NCBI GenBank assembly: GCA_001899285.1
Contig: MKWA01000005.1
Coordinates: forward strand, 23,788 to 87,787
DNA length: 64,000 nt
Direction: 5' to 3'
DNA from: Rhizobiales bacterium 64-17
Lineage (GTDB): Bacteria; Pseudomonadota; Alphaproteobacteria; Rhizobiales; Xanthobacteraceae
The number at the start of each line of letters is the position of its first letter. Positions within the stretch are counted from its first letter, which is position 1. This document shows positions 45,857-55,124 of the stretch, in pieces. The notes beneath the pieces are model-generated. The model was not told the DNA's origin. It saw only the letters and a list, made by a program, of their open reading frames with translations, and did not search any database. The translations under genes were made by a program, and so were the position numbers.

Positions 45857-46912
45857 TCATGGCGTCAACACCACGCGGCCAACAACCTTCCCAGCCTTGA
45901 GCGCCATCAGCGCATCATTGGCTTCATCCAGCGGCCGAGTCTTGACCGGGAACGAGAGCGCGCCGGTGCGGCCAACGAGATCGAGCAATTCCCGCAACTC
46001 CGGATGGCTGCCGACATAGGAGCCCTGAATGGTCATCGCCCGCATCGGGAAATAGGGCGTCGGGATCGTCAGCTCACCGCCGAAGAAGCCAACCACGACG
46101 ATCTTACCGGCTTTCGGAATGAGCGCGTCGACCGCGAGCCACACCGTGTCCCCGGCGCCGACGAAATCCACCACCGCCGCCGCGCCGCCATTGGTCGCGG
46201 CGATGATCTGCTGCGCGGCATCGGGCGCGCGCGCATCGATGGCCGCGAGCGCGCCGGCGTCGAGCGCCGCCTGACGCTTGTTCGGATCGATATCGACCAC
46301 CACAGCGCCTTTGCCACCCATGGCCTTGACCAGCAGCAGACCCATCAGGCCGACGCCGCCCGCACCCATGATGACGATGGGATGATCGGCCATCACCGAG
46401 GCGACTTTCTTCAGCGCGCCATAAGCTGTGAGGCCGGAGCACGCGAGCGGCGCGGCCTGCTCCGGCGTCAGCGCACCGATGCCGAACAGATGCCGCGGAT
46501 TCGGCACCACCAGATAGTCGGCGTAGCCGCCATTGGAGAACACGCCGAGATTGCGCGGCGTGCGGCAGAGATTGTCCTCGCCCCGCTGGCAGGCAGCGCA
46601 GGTGCCGCATCCAATCCACGGATTGACGAGCACCGTGTCACCGATCGTAACGCCCTTCGCATCCGGGCCAGCGGCGACGATCTCACCGACATTCTCGTGG
46701 CCGAGCGTCAGCGGCAGCTTGATGCCGCGGTCGAGCAGTTGCAGGCGCTTGCCGCCACCGAGTTCGTAATAGCCATCCCAGATATGCAGGTCGCTGTGGC
46801 AGACGCCGGACGCCTTGACCTTGAGCAGCACCTGCGTGCCGACCGGCTGCGGCGTCGGTTCCTCCACCAGCGTGAGCGGCGCGCCGCACTGGCAAACCTT
46901 GTAACTGCGCAT
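45857..46912 (-). CDS. Zinc-dependent alcohol dehydrogenase (MDR family)
   Basis: NAD(P)-dependent oxidoreductase, 351 residues. Catalytic zinc ligands Cys and neighbours in GVCHSDLHIWDG, His and Glu in LTLGHENVGEIV; structural zinc site CGTCAACQRGEDNLC; cofactor fold GAGGVGLMGLLLVKAMG followed by VVVDID, whose Asp suggests NAD. GGKRLQLLDRGIKLPLTLGH has a loop insertion between the ligands. Substrate unknown; aromatic or aliphatic alcohol/aldehyde. It precedes the OsmC-type gene on the same strand by 48 bp. Confidence 0.9.
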   Translation of the reverse strand: MRSYKVCQCGAPLTLVEEPTPQPVGTQVLLKVKASGVCHSDLHIWDGYYELGGGKRLQLLDRGIKLPLTLGHENVGEIVAAGPDAKGVTIGDTVLVNPWIGCGTCAACQRGEDNLCRTPRNLGVFSNGGYADYLVVPNPRHLFGIGALTPEQAAPLACSGLTAYGALKKVASVMADHPIVIMGAGGVGLMGLLLVKAMGGKGAVVVDIDPNKRQAALDAGALAAIDARAPDAAQQIIAATNGGAAAVVDFVGAGDTVWLAVDALIPKAGKIVVVGFFGGELTIPTPYFPMRAMTIQGSYVGSHPELRELLDLVGRTGALSFPVKTRPLDEANDALMALKAGKVVGRVVLTP

Positions 46913-47036
46913 GATGACCTCGGCGTGCTGCGCCGGTCCGGAACGCCGGCTGGATTTTGGATGGTCGCGTTTTCTTCACGCGAACCGGTGGCCACTTCGC
47001 TTGAAAACGCTCTACTCTAACGACCGCTGCGGCCCA

Positions 47037-47843
47037 CTACCACCACATCGCCGCGCCGGGATCGGCCTTGGTCTCGGCATGGTCCTGCGACTTTCGATCG
47101 AGCGAACGGTCGAGCGCCGCGAGCACCCGCCGCTTGGCGAAGTCGAACGCCGCCGACTGGCGGTCGCGCGGCCGCGGCAGATCGCAGTCGATCGCCTCGA
47201 AAATCCGGCCTGGGCGCGGCCGCATCACCAGCACGCGATCGGCGAGCACCACCGCCTCATCGACATCGTGGGTGACGAGCAGCAGCGTCGGCCGCGAATC
47301 CGCCCACAGGTCGAGCAGATGGTCCTGCAGATCGGCGCGAGTGAAAGCGTCAAGCGCCGAGAATGGCTCGTCGAGCAGCAGCACCTCCGGGCGCGGCACC
47401 AGCGCCCGCGCCAAAGCGACACGCTGCGCCTGCCCGCCGGAGAGTTCGCGCGGCCAGACGCTGGCCTTGTCGGCAAGCCCGACGCGCGCGAGCGCCGCGC
47501 GCACGCGCGTCTCACGCTCCGCCGACGACAGATCCTCAAGCCCGAAGCCGACATTGTCGGCGACGGTGAGCCATGGTAGCAGGCGCGGCTCCTGGAACAC
47601 GATGCCAATCTTCTCATGCGGCGCATGGATGGTGACGCCGCCCAGCGTCACGTCGCCACTCGATGCAACGTCGAGGCCAGACACCGCGCGCAGCAAGGTC
47701 GACTTGCCGCAGCCGGAGCCGCCGACGATGGCGAGAATCTCGCCGGGCTTCACCGTAACGCTGACGGTTTCGAGCGCGTGCACGCCGTTCGGATAGACCT
47801 TGGAGACGTGGTCCAACACCAGCATGTCGCGCTGCTCGCTCAT
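47037..47843 (-). CDS. ssuB: ABC transporter ATPase, nitrate/sulfonate/taurine type
   Basis: Cytoplasmic ATPase of an SsuABC/TauABC importer. Walker A AIVGGSGCGKSTLLRAVSG, Q-loop VFQEPRLLPWLTVADN, signature ELSGGQAQRVALARAL, Walker B VLLLDEPFSALDAF and switch LLVTHDVDEAVVLADRV. I chose ATG 47841-47843 (MSEQRDMLVLDHV, 268 residues), which overlaps the permease stop by 4 bp; the longer frame upstream runs antiparallel through the permease gene. The name follows the family; nitrate, taurine or an aliphatic sulfonate are all possible. Confidence 0.9.
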   Translation of the reverse strand: MSEQRDMLVLDHVSKVYPNGVHALETVSVTVKPGEILAIVGGSGCGKSTLLRAVSGLDVASSGDVTLGGVTIHAPHEKIGIVFQEPRLLPWLTVADNVGFGLEDLSSAERETRVRAALARVGLADKASVWPRELSGGQAQRVALARALVPRPEVLLLDEPFSALDAFTRADLQDHLLDLWADSRPTLLLVTHDVDEAVVLADRVLVMRPRPGRIFEAIDCDLPRPRDRQSAAFDFAKRRVLAALDRSLDRKSQDHAETKADPGAAMWW

Positions 47844-48697
47844 GCGGGTTCTCCGCGCGCGCCGAACCGGTCTTCCCAGCGCAAGAATGGTGTCGCGGTG
47901 GCGACGATCAGACCATCGGCGATCTTGCCGAGAATGGCGAAGGTGATGATGGCGGCGACGATCTGCGCCGGTTTGCCGAGCTGCTGGCCGTCGATCAGCA
48001 GATAACCGAGACCTTCCGACGCGCCGAGGAATTCCGCGGCGACGACGAACATCCAGCCGAGCCCGAGACCGGAGCGCAGCGCGACGATGTAGGACGGCAG
48101 CACCGCCGGCAGCAGAATGCGCCGCACCAGCGCGAAGCCCGACAGCCGGAACGCGCGGCCGACCTCGACGATCTTGCGATCCACCGACATGATCGCGCCC
48201 ATCACGCCGAGATAGACCGGAAAGAACACGCCGACCGCGATCAGCGTCACTTTCGATGCCTCGAAAATGCCGAGCCAGAGAATGAACAGCGGCACCCAGG
48301 CGATCGACGGGATCGCGCGCAGCGCCTGCAGCGTCGGATCGAGCAATCGCCGCGTCAGCGCGGAATAGCCGGCAAGCGCGCCCAGCAGCGTCCCGGCGAC
48401 GACGCCGATCCCGAAGCCAACCGCGACACGGAGCACGGTGGCCACGCTGTGGCGCCACAACTCGCCGCTCTGCGCGAGGTCGTACAATGTCTGGAGAATG
48501 ACCGACGGTGGCGGCATCAGCCGGCCGTTGGAGAATCCGGCGCGCACCGCCAGCTCCCAACCGACCGCCAGCACCAGCGGCACCAGCAGGCCGAGCAACG
48601 GCCGCGACCAACGGCCGAAGCGCCGCGTGCGCGCCACCTGCGGCCGCGCGGTCGTCTCGCTGTCGGAAGTCACCCCGGTCATCAGCGCAAATGACAT
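47840..48697 (-). CDS. ssuC: ABC transporter permease, nitrate/sulfonate/taurine type
   Basis: Inner-membrane permease with six hydrophobic helices, 285 residues. FGIGVVAGTLLGALAGYSAL, then the EAA loop region VGRAFRLSGFALVRRILLPA that contacts the ATPase, and the final helix AAIITFAILGKIADGLIVA. N-terminal ~30 residues are cytosolic. It follows the binding-protein gene with a strong hairpin between them and is coupled to the ATPase gene. Confidence 0.92.
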   Translation of the reverse strand: MSFALMTGVTSDSETTARPQVARTRRFGRWSRPLLGLLVPLVLAVGWELAVRAGFSNGRLMPPPSVILQTLYDLAQSGELWRHSVATVLRVAVGFGIGVVAGTLLGALAGYSALTRRLLDPTLQALRAIPSIAWVPLFILWLGIFEASKVTLIAVGVFFPVYLGVMGAIMSVDRKIVEVGRAFRLSGFALVRRILLPAVLPSYIVALRSGLGLGWMFVVAAEFLGASEGLGYLLIDGQQLGKPAQIVAAIITFAILGKIADGLIVATATPFLRWEDRFGARGEPA

Positions 48698-48741
48698 GAC
48701 ACGCGACCGAAACGCAATCGTGAAACGACTATCGAAAAGAA

Positions 48742-48776
48742 GGCCGGCGGCTACCGTTCGCGGACAGCCGCCGGCC
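48742..48776 (-). terminator. Intercistronic hairpin between ssuA and ssuC
   Basis: GGCCGGCGGCT and AGCCGCCGGCC form an 11-bp perfect stem with a 13-nt loop. On the minus strand a TTCTTTT run follows, so it may terminate part of transcription after ssuA, or shield its mRNA, raising the binding protein above the permease. Confidence 0.65.
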
Positions 48777-48787
48777 CAGGGGGGAGA

Positions 48788-49765
48788 TCAGTTGGTGACA
48801 GCGACGAAGCTGTCGTCGACCAGATCGTCGAGCGCCTTCTTGACGTCCACCGAGGCCGGGATCACGCCGGCCTTCTGCAGTGCGATGCCGGCCTGCAGGA
48901 TCGAGTCGCGTTGCTCGGCACCGATCTTGTTGAAGGTCAGCTTGGTGCGTTCCTTAAGCTGCTTGTCGACCACCGCGTCCGGCAGCTTGGTGACGGCGAT
49001 GAACACCTTCTTCTCTTCGTCGTAATTCGCCAGCGTGAACTTGCGCGCCTGCTCATAGACCGCGAGCACACGGCGGACGATGTCCGGATGGTTCTTGGCG
49101 AACTCCTCACGGACATTGAGGATGCCCCAGGTATTCGCCGCCGCATTGCGATAGAACAGCCGCGCGCCGTCCTCGACTTCCGCCGCCGCCATCATCGGAT
49201 CGAGACCGGCCCAGGCGTCCACGTCGCCGCGAATGAGCGCGGTCTTGCCATCCGGATGCTGCAGCAGCACTGGCGTGATGTCCTTCTCGGTCAGCCCGGC
49301 ATCGAGCAGCGCGCGCACCAGGAAGATGTGCGGATCGGTGCCGCGCGTCACCGCGACGCGTTTGCCCTTGAGATCGGCCACCTTGTTGATGGTCGTGTCC
49401 TTGCGCGTGACCAACGCGGTCCATTCCGGCTGCGAATAGACATAGATCGACTTGATCGGATTACCGTTGATGCGCGCGACCAATGCGGCCGAGCCCGCCG
49501 TCGAGCCGAAATCGATCGAGCCGGCGTTGAGGAATTCCAGCGCCTTGTTGGAGCCGAGCGTCTGCACCCAGCGCACGGTGATGCCGTCCTTGGCGAATTC
49601 CTTTTCCAGCAGGCCCTGCTGCTTGAGCACCATCGACACCGGATTGTAGGTGGCCCAGTCGATGCTGATGGTCTTCACCGGATCGGCGGCGAACAGGGGC
49701 GCCGACGGCAGCAGGCCGGCGAGCAGAACCGAGGCGAAGATGGAGCGGCGGGAGAACACGGTCAT
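48788..49765 (-). CDS. ssuA: ABC transporter binding protein, nitrate/sulfonate/taurine type
   Basis: Periplasmic component. Signal peptide MTVFSRRSIFASVLLAGLLP ending at LFAA, mature part from DPVKTISIDWATYNPVSMVL. TVRWVQTLGSNKALEFLNAG, AGSAALVARINGNPIKSIYV and LKGKRVAVTRGTDPHIFLVR are SsuA/TauA landmarks. I chose ATG 49763-49765 because GGAGG precedes it at good distance; the upstream ATG (49777) would contain that ribosome site within the coding sequence. 325 residues. First gene of ssuACB. Confidence 0.92.
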   Translation of the reverse strand: MTVFSRRSIFASVLLAGLLPSAPLFAADPVKTISIDWATYNPVSMVLKQQGLLEKEFAKDGITVRWVQTLGSNKALEFLNAGSIDFGSTAGSAALVARINGNPIKSIYVYSQPEWTALVTRKDTTINKVADLKGKRVAVTRGTDPHIFLVRALLDAGLTEKDITPVLLQHPDGKTALIRGDVDAWAGLDPMMAAAEVEDGARLFYRNAAANTWGILNVREEFAKNHPDIVRRVLAVYEQARKFTLANYDEEKKVFIAVTKLPDAVVDKQLKERTKLTFNKIGAEQRDSILQAGIALQKAGVIPASVDVKKALDDLVDDSFVAVTN

Positions 49766-50086
49766 AACGACCTCCATGCGTTGCGCTCACGCCACCAGTC
49801 CCGACCAGCGGCGCAGCAAGAGAATGGAGGCGGGAAAAACGATCCCGCCCTCAGCTCGGCGAGGGCGGATGCCCCGCTTTAGCTGCATTTGTTGAGCGCC
49901 CGCAAGCTGATTGCTCAAATCGGCGCTATGATTATTCTATAAAAGCGCCAAATTTTTCCGTCAACAGTAGTAATTTTTCATTTTATCCGTTTATGTAGAT
50001 GTTTCTTTTAATTCCCCTAAGCTCGACAGAGCGTTGTTTCTCGCGGAGGTCGTGACAGCCGCCGCGCGCTCCGATATCCGATAGGC
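49766..50086. other. AT-rich intergenic region between ssuA and glnD
   Basis: About 320 bp with no gene. The half near glnD (about 49880-50040) is strikingly AT-rich against a GC-rich surround, with many TTTT/AAAA runs. GGCGCT (49922-49927) and AGCGCC (49944-49949) form a 6-bp stem with 16-nt loop, followed by AAATTTTT. This is the divergent promoter region for ssuA and glnD; no exact promoter could be fixed. Confidence 0.6.
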
Positions 50087-52909
50087 ATGTCCGCCACGAC
50101 TGTTCCGCTCGCCGATCCGCCGTCCCGCACCGAGGCGCGCGCCGGCGCCACGCTGGTCGATCCCGCCCGGTTGGCCGCCGCGTTGGACGCCCTCGCGGCC
50201 GGCCATAACGGCACGCCGATCGAGTTGCGCGCGGCGGTGGCGCAGCATCTGAAAGCCGTGATTGCCGCCGGTCACGCGGAAGCCGAACGGCTGCTGCTGG
50301 AGGATCGTCACGGCCGCCGCTGCGCCGAACGCATCTGCGGCATGGAAGACGACATCATCCGCGCGGTCTACGACTTCACGCAGAAATATCTCTATCCGTC
50401 GGAGAATCCCTCCGAGAGCGAACGCATGGCGGTGATCGCCACCGGCGGCTACGGCCGCGGATTGCAGGCGCCGGACTCCGATCTCGATCTGCTGTTCCTG
50501 CTACCTTACAAACAGACGGCGTGGGGCGAATCCGTCGCCGAGACGATCCTCTATATTCTCTGGGACACCGGACTGAAGGTCGGCCACGCCACGCGCTCGA
50601 TCGACGAATGTATCCGCCAGTCCAAGGCGGACATGACGATCCGCACCGCGATCCTCGAAGCGCGCTTCCTGCTCGGCGACCGCAACCTGTTCGATGACCT
50701 GATCGCACGTTTCGACCGGCAGGTGGTGCAAGGCACCGCCGCCGAATTCGTCGCCGCCAAACTCGCCGAGCGCGAGGAGCGGCATCGCCGCGCCGGCCAG
50801 TCGCGCTATCTGGTCGAGCCGAACGTCAAGGATGGCAAGGGCGGCCTGCGCGATCTGCACACGCTGTTCTGGATCGCCAAATATGTCTACCGCGTGCGCG
50901 AGCCGCATGAACTGATCGACCACGGCGTGTTCGACAAGACCGAATACCGGCTGTTCCTGCGCTGCGAGGATTTCCTCTGGTCGGTGCGCTGTCACATGCA
51001 CTTCGTCACCGGCCGCGCCGAGGAACGCCTGTCGTTCGAAATCCAGCGCGCGATCGCGGTGCGGCTCGGCTACACCGAACATCCGGGCATGCAGGATGTC
51101 GAACGCTTCATGAAGCACTACTTCCTGGTGGCGAAAGACGTCGGCGACCTCACCGCCATCCTGTGCTCGGAGCTGGAAGACCAGGAAGCGAAGCCGCTGC
51201 CGGCGCTGAGCCGGATGATGGCGCGCTTCCGACCCTCCGCGGTGCGCAAGCTGAAAGAGACCAAGGACTTCATCGTCGACAACAACCGCATCACGGTAGC
51301 GAGCGACGACGTTTTCACCAAAGATCCGGTCAACCTGATCCGCATCTTCCGCCTCGCGCAGCAGCACAATCTCGCGTTCCATCCGGATGCAATGCGAACC
51401 ATCACTCGCTCGCTCAAACTGATCGACGCTGAACTGCGCAACGATCCGCAGGCCAACGCACTGTTCATCGAGATTCTGACCTCCGATACCGACCCGGAAA
51501 CGGTGCTGCGGCGCATGAACGAGGCCGGCGTGCTCGGCAAGTTCGTGCAGCAGTTCGGCAAGATCGTCGCGATGATGCAATTCAACATGTATCATCACTA
51601 CACCGTCGACGAGCATCTGATCCGCTGCATCGGCGTGCTGCAGGACATCGAGCGCGGCGACAACGACGAATTGCGGCTAGCGCACGAGCTGATGCAGTCA
51701 ATCCGGCCGCAGCATCGCACGGTGCTGTACATCACTGTGTTCCTGCACGACATCGCCAAGGGCCAGCCGGAGGATCATTCCATCGCCGGCGCGAAGATCG
51801 CGCGGCGGCTCGGCCCGCGCTTCGGTCTGTCGAGCGCGGATACCGAATTGTGCGCGTGGCTGATCGAACAGCACCTCATCATGTCGACGGTAGCGCAGTC
51901 GCGCGATTTGTCGGACCGGCGCACCATCGAGAACTTCGCCGCAGTCGCGCAGTCAGTGGAGCGGCTGAAGCTTCTGACGATCCTTACCACCGCCGATATC
52001 CGCGCGGTCGGTCCCGGCGTCTGGAATAGCTGGAAGGCGCAACTACTGCGCACGCTCTACTACGAAACCGAACCGGTGCTGACCGGCGGCTTCTCCGAGG
52101 TCAATCGCGCGCAGCGTGTCGCCACCGCGCAGGCGGAATTCCGCGCCGCGCTCAAGGACTGGCCGGCTGCTGCGCTCGACGCGCATGTGGCGCGGCTTTA
52201 TCCGGCCTATTGGCTGAAGGTCGATCTGCCGCGCAAGATCGAACAGGCGCATTTTCTGCGTGAGGCCGAAGCCAAAGGCAAGACGCTGGCGACCTCGATC
52301 CGTGTCGATGCCGAGCGCGGCATCACCGAGCTGACGGTGCTCGCGCCGGACCATCCCTGGCTGCTGTCGATCATCGCCGGCGCGTGTGCGCTGGCCGGCG
52401 CCAACATCGTCGATGCGCAGATCTATACGACCACCGACGGCCTCGCCCTCGACACCATCGCGGTGTCGCGCGAATTCGATCGCGACGAGGACGAGATGCG
52501 CCGCGCGCAGCGCATCGCCGACTCCATCGAGCAGGCCCTGCGCGGCGACTTGCGGCTGCCCGATAACGTCGCCAAACGCGCCGGCAAGCGCTCGCGCACG
52601 TTCGCGTTGACGCCGGTGGTGGACATCAACAATCAGTGGTCGCACCGCTACACCATGGTCGAGGTGGTCGGCCTCGACCGGCCGGGCCTGCTCTACGAAC
52701 TCACCGCGGCACTGTCGAAGCTCAACCTCAACATCGTCTCGGCCCACGTCGCGACGTTCGGTGAGCGCGTGGTCGACGTGTTCTATGTCACCGACCTGAT
52801 GGGTGCGCAGATCACCTCGCCGATGCGGCAGGCCGCCATCAAGCGCGCGCTGCTCGCTCTGTTCGCCAAGGAAAACGAGCCGCGGGCAAAGGCGACGGTG
52901 GCCGGATAA
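50087..52909 (+). CDS. glnD: Bifunctional [protein-PII] uridylyltransferase / uridylyl-removing enzyme
   Basis: Senses glutamine and uridylylates or deuridylylates PII proteins, the central nitrogen control. Nucleotidyltransferase domain: GGYGRGLQAPDSDLDLLFLL with the catalytic Gly-Gly and DxD at residues 120-134. A helical linker follows. HD domain: HYTVDEHLIRCIGVL (about 500) and FLHDIAKGQPEDHS (about 553). Two ACT domains (about 745 and 855): LTVLAPDHPWLLSIIAGACA and VEVVGLDRPGLLYELTAALS. 940 residues is typical for alphaproteobacteria. The usual mviN neighbour is not downstream. Confidence 0.97.
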   Translation: MSATTVPLADPPSRTEARAGATLVDPARLAAALDALAAGHNGTPIELRAAVAQHLKAVIAAGHAEAERLLLEDRHGRRCAERICGMEDDIIRAVYDFTQKYLYPSENPSESERMAVIATGGYGRGLQAPDSDLDLLFLLPYKQTAWGESVAETILYILWDTGLKVGHATRSIDECIRQSKADMTIRTAILEARFLLGDRNLFDDLIARFDRQVVQGTAAEFVAAKLAEREERHRRAGQSRYLVEPNVKDGKGGLRDLHTLFWIAKYVYRVREPHELIDHGVFDKTEYRLFLRCEDFLWSVRCHMHFVTGRAEERLSFEIQRAIAVRLGYTEHPGMQDVERFMKHYFLVAKDVGDLTAILCSELEDQEAKPLPALSRMMARFRPSAVRKLKETKDFIVDNNRITVASDDVFTKDPVNLIRIFRLAQQHNLAFHPDAMRTITRSLKLIDAELRNDPQANALFIEILTSDTDPETVLRRMNEAGVLGKFVQQFGKIVAMMQFNMYHHYTVDEHLIRCIGVLQDIERGDNDELRLAHELMQSIRPQHRTVLYITVFLHDIAKGQPEDHSIAGAKIARRLGPRFGLSSADTELCAWLIEQHLIMSTVAQSRDLSDRRTIENFAAVAQSVERLKLLTILTTADIRAVGPGVWNSWKAQLLRTLYYETEPVLTGGFSEVNRAQRVATAQAEFRAALKDWPAAALDAHVARLYPAYWLKVDLPRKIEQAHFLREAEAKGKTLATSIRVDAERGITELTVLAPDHPWLLSIIAGACALAGANIVDAQIYTTTDGLALDTIAVSREFDRDEDEMRRAQRIADSIEQALRGDLRLPDNVAKRAGKRSRTFALTPVVDINNQWSHRYTMVEVVGLDRPGLLYELTAALSKLNLNIVSAHVATFGERVVDVFYVTDLMGAQITSPMRQAAIKRALLALFAKENEPRAKATVAG

Positions 52910-53063
52910 TTTGGCCCGTCCGCCGGCGATTTCCATACGAAAATCTCCTGTAAAATCAACGCTTAATACCCCCTTAAACCCCCGCCTCTAGCCTCCCGGC
53001 GGGGATGCCGCCTGCCGGGTGCCGGCTGCGCGGTCGTTGCGTGTGGATCGAGGCGTGCGGACC

Positions 53064-55109
53064 ATGGGGACTGGGGGACGAAAGGGCGGCGCGCGACGCG
53101 AGCCCAATTTCGATTCCGGTCCGGCGGCCGCGCCGGCGGTGCAAGTCGAGCCGCGCCAGCGCCCTGCCGGCGATACGCCACGCCGCAAATCCAAGCGCAA
53201 GAAAACGACCAAGAAAGCGCGGCGCGCGTGGTTCAGCCTCGCGCGCATTCGTCCCGGCCGCTTCGCTTACTGGATGCTGGTGCTCGCTTTGTGGGGTGTG
53301 ATCGCCGGCATCGGTGGCGTGTTCTGGCTCGGTGCGCATCTGCCGCCGATCCAGTCGCTGGAAATTCCGAAGCGCCCGCCGTCGATCAAGATCGTTGATG
53401 TCAATCAGCAGGTGCTGGTGGTGCGCGGCGATATGGGCGGCGTGCCGCTGACCCTGAAAGAACTGCCGCCCTATGTGCCGGAAGCCTTCATCGCCATCGA
53501 GGACCGGCGCTTCTACTCGCATCTCGGAGTCGATCCGCTCGGCATCGCACGCGCCGCGGTCGCCAATCTTCTGCATCGCGGCGTCGCGCAAGGCGGCTCA
53601 ACGCTGACGCAGCAACTCGCCAAGAACCTGTTCCTGACGCAGGAACGCACCCTGCAGCGCAAAGCGCAGGAGGTCGCGCTCGCACTGTGGCTCGAGTGGA
53701 AATACAGCAAGCGGCAGATCCTCGAACTTTATCTCAACCGCGTGTATTTCGGCGCCGGTGCCTGGGGGATCGAACAAGCCGCACAGCGCTATTTCGGCAA
53801 ATCCGCGCGCGAGATTTCGCTCGCCGAAGCGGCGATGCTCGCTGGTCTCGTCAAGTCACCGTCGCGGCTCGCACCGACGCACAACTATTCCGCCGCACTC
53901 AAACGCGAGCAGATCGTGCTCGCGGCGATGCAGGACGCCGGATTCGAAAGCGCCGCGTCGATCAAGATTGCACAGGGCCAGCGGCCGCGAGTCGTCACCA
54001 CCGCCAATACCGGCTCGGTGAACTATGTCGCCGACTGGATTCTCGACGCACTGAGCGACCTGATCGGCACCGTCGACGACGACATCGTCGTGCAAACTAC
54101 CATCGATCCGGTGCTGCAGGCCGCCGCCGAAAAGGCGCTGACCGAGGAACTGGCGCAGAAGGGCGACAAATACAATGTCGCGCAAGGCGCGCTGGTGTCG
54201 ATGACGCCGGAGGGCGCCGTGCGCGCGCTGGTCGGCGGCCGCAACTATGCCGACAGCCAGTTCAACCGCGCCGTAGTCGCCAAACGTCAGCCCGGCTCGG
54301 CATTCAAGCCGTTCGTCTATCTCACCGCACTGGAACGCGGGCTGACGCCGGATACCTTGCGCGAGGACCGGCCAGTCAAAATCAAGGGCTGGCAGCCGGA
54401 GAACTACACGCGCGAATATTTCGGTCAGGTGACACTGACCAAGGCGCTGGCGATGTCGCTCAACACCGTGTCGGTGCGACTGACGCAGGAGTTCGGCCCG
54501 ACCGCGGTGGTGCGCACCGCGCACCGGCTCGGCATCGCTTCCAAGCTCGAACCGAATGCCTCGATCGCGCTCGGCACGTCGGAAGTGTCGGTGATCGAAC
54601 TGACCGCGGCCTATGCGCCGTTCGCCAATGGCGGCATGGCGGTGACGCCCTATGTGGTGCAGCGCATCAGCGACCCCAAGGGCAAGACGCTCTATGCGCA
54701 TGATGGACAAAGCCTCGGCCGCATCATCGAGCCACGCTATGTCGGCATGATGAACACGATGCTTCAGGAGACATTGAAAACCGGCACAGGCCATAACGCG
54801 GTGATCCCCGGCTGGCCGGCGGGCGGCAAAACCGGCACCAGTCAGGATTTCCGCGACGCCTGGTTCATCGGTTACACCTCGAAGCTGGTCACTGGCGTCT
54901 GGCTCGGCAACGACGACGGCACGCCGATGAAGAAAGTGACCGGCGGCGGACTGCCGGTCGAGGTATGGACGCGTTATATGCGGCCGGTGCATCAGGGCGT
55001 GCCGGTGGCGGCGCTGCCCGGCAAGCCTGTCGCATCGCCCGCAACATCCCCGGCCGTGTCCGACAGCCTCGATACCTGGTTGATCGACCGGCTGTTCAGC
55101 AGCCGCTGA
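53064..55109 (+). CDS. Class A penicillin-binding protein (PBP1A family)
   Basis: Bifunctional glycosyltransferase / transpeptidase for periplasmic peptidoglycan. Basic cytosolic tail (RRKSKRKKTTKKARRAW), membrane helix about 68-92, GT51 domain with AIEDRRFYSHLGVDPLG, QGGSTLTQQLAKNLF and YFGAGAWGIEQAAQRYF, then transpeptidase domain with the nucleophile in GSAFKPF (about residue 411), SLN (about 465) and KTGTSQDF (about 588). I chose ATG 53064 (MGTGGRKGG, 681 residues), preceded by GAGG; an in-frame GTG lies at 53019. Short compared with E. coli PBP1A, as in PBP1C/2D-like alphaproteobacterial proteins. Confidence 0.9.
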   Translation: MGTGGRKGGARREPNFDSGPAAAPAVQVEPRQRPAGDTPRRKSKRKKTTKKARRAWFSLARIRPGRFAYWMLVLALWGVIAGIGGVFWLGAHLPPIQSLEIPKRPPSIKIVDVNQQVLVVRGDMGGVPLTLKELPPYVPEAFIAIEDRRFYSHLGVDPLGIARAAVANLLHRGVAQGGSTLTQQLAKNLFLTQERTLQRKAQEVALALWLEWKYSKRQILELYLNRVYFGAGAWGIEQAAQRYFGKSAREISLAEAAMLAGLVKSPSRLAPTHNYSAALKREQIVLAAMQDAGFESAASIKIAQGQRPRVVTTANTGSVNYVADWILDALSDLIGTVDDDIVVQTTIDPVLQAAAEKALTEELAQKGDKYNVAQGALVSMTPEGAVRALVGGRNYADSQFNRAVVAKRQPGSAFKPFVYLTALERGLTPDTLREDRPVKIKGWQPENYTREYFGQVTLTKALAMSLNTVSVRLTQEFGPTAVVRTAHRLGIASKLEPNASIALGTSEVSVIELTAAYAPFANGGMAVTPYVVQRISDPKGKTLYAHDGQSLGRIIEPRYVGMMNTMLQETLKTGTGHNAVIPGWPAGGKTGTSQDFRDAWFIGYTSKLVTGVWLGNDDGTPMKKVTGGGLPVEVWTRYMRPVHQGVPVAALPGKPVASPATSPAVSDSLDTWLIDRLFSSR

Positions 55110-55124
55110 TCGCCCATCGGCAGT

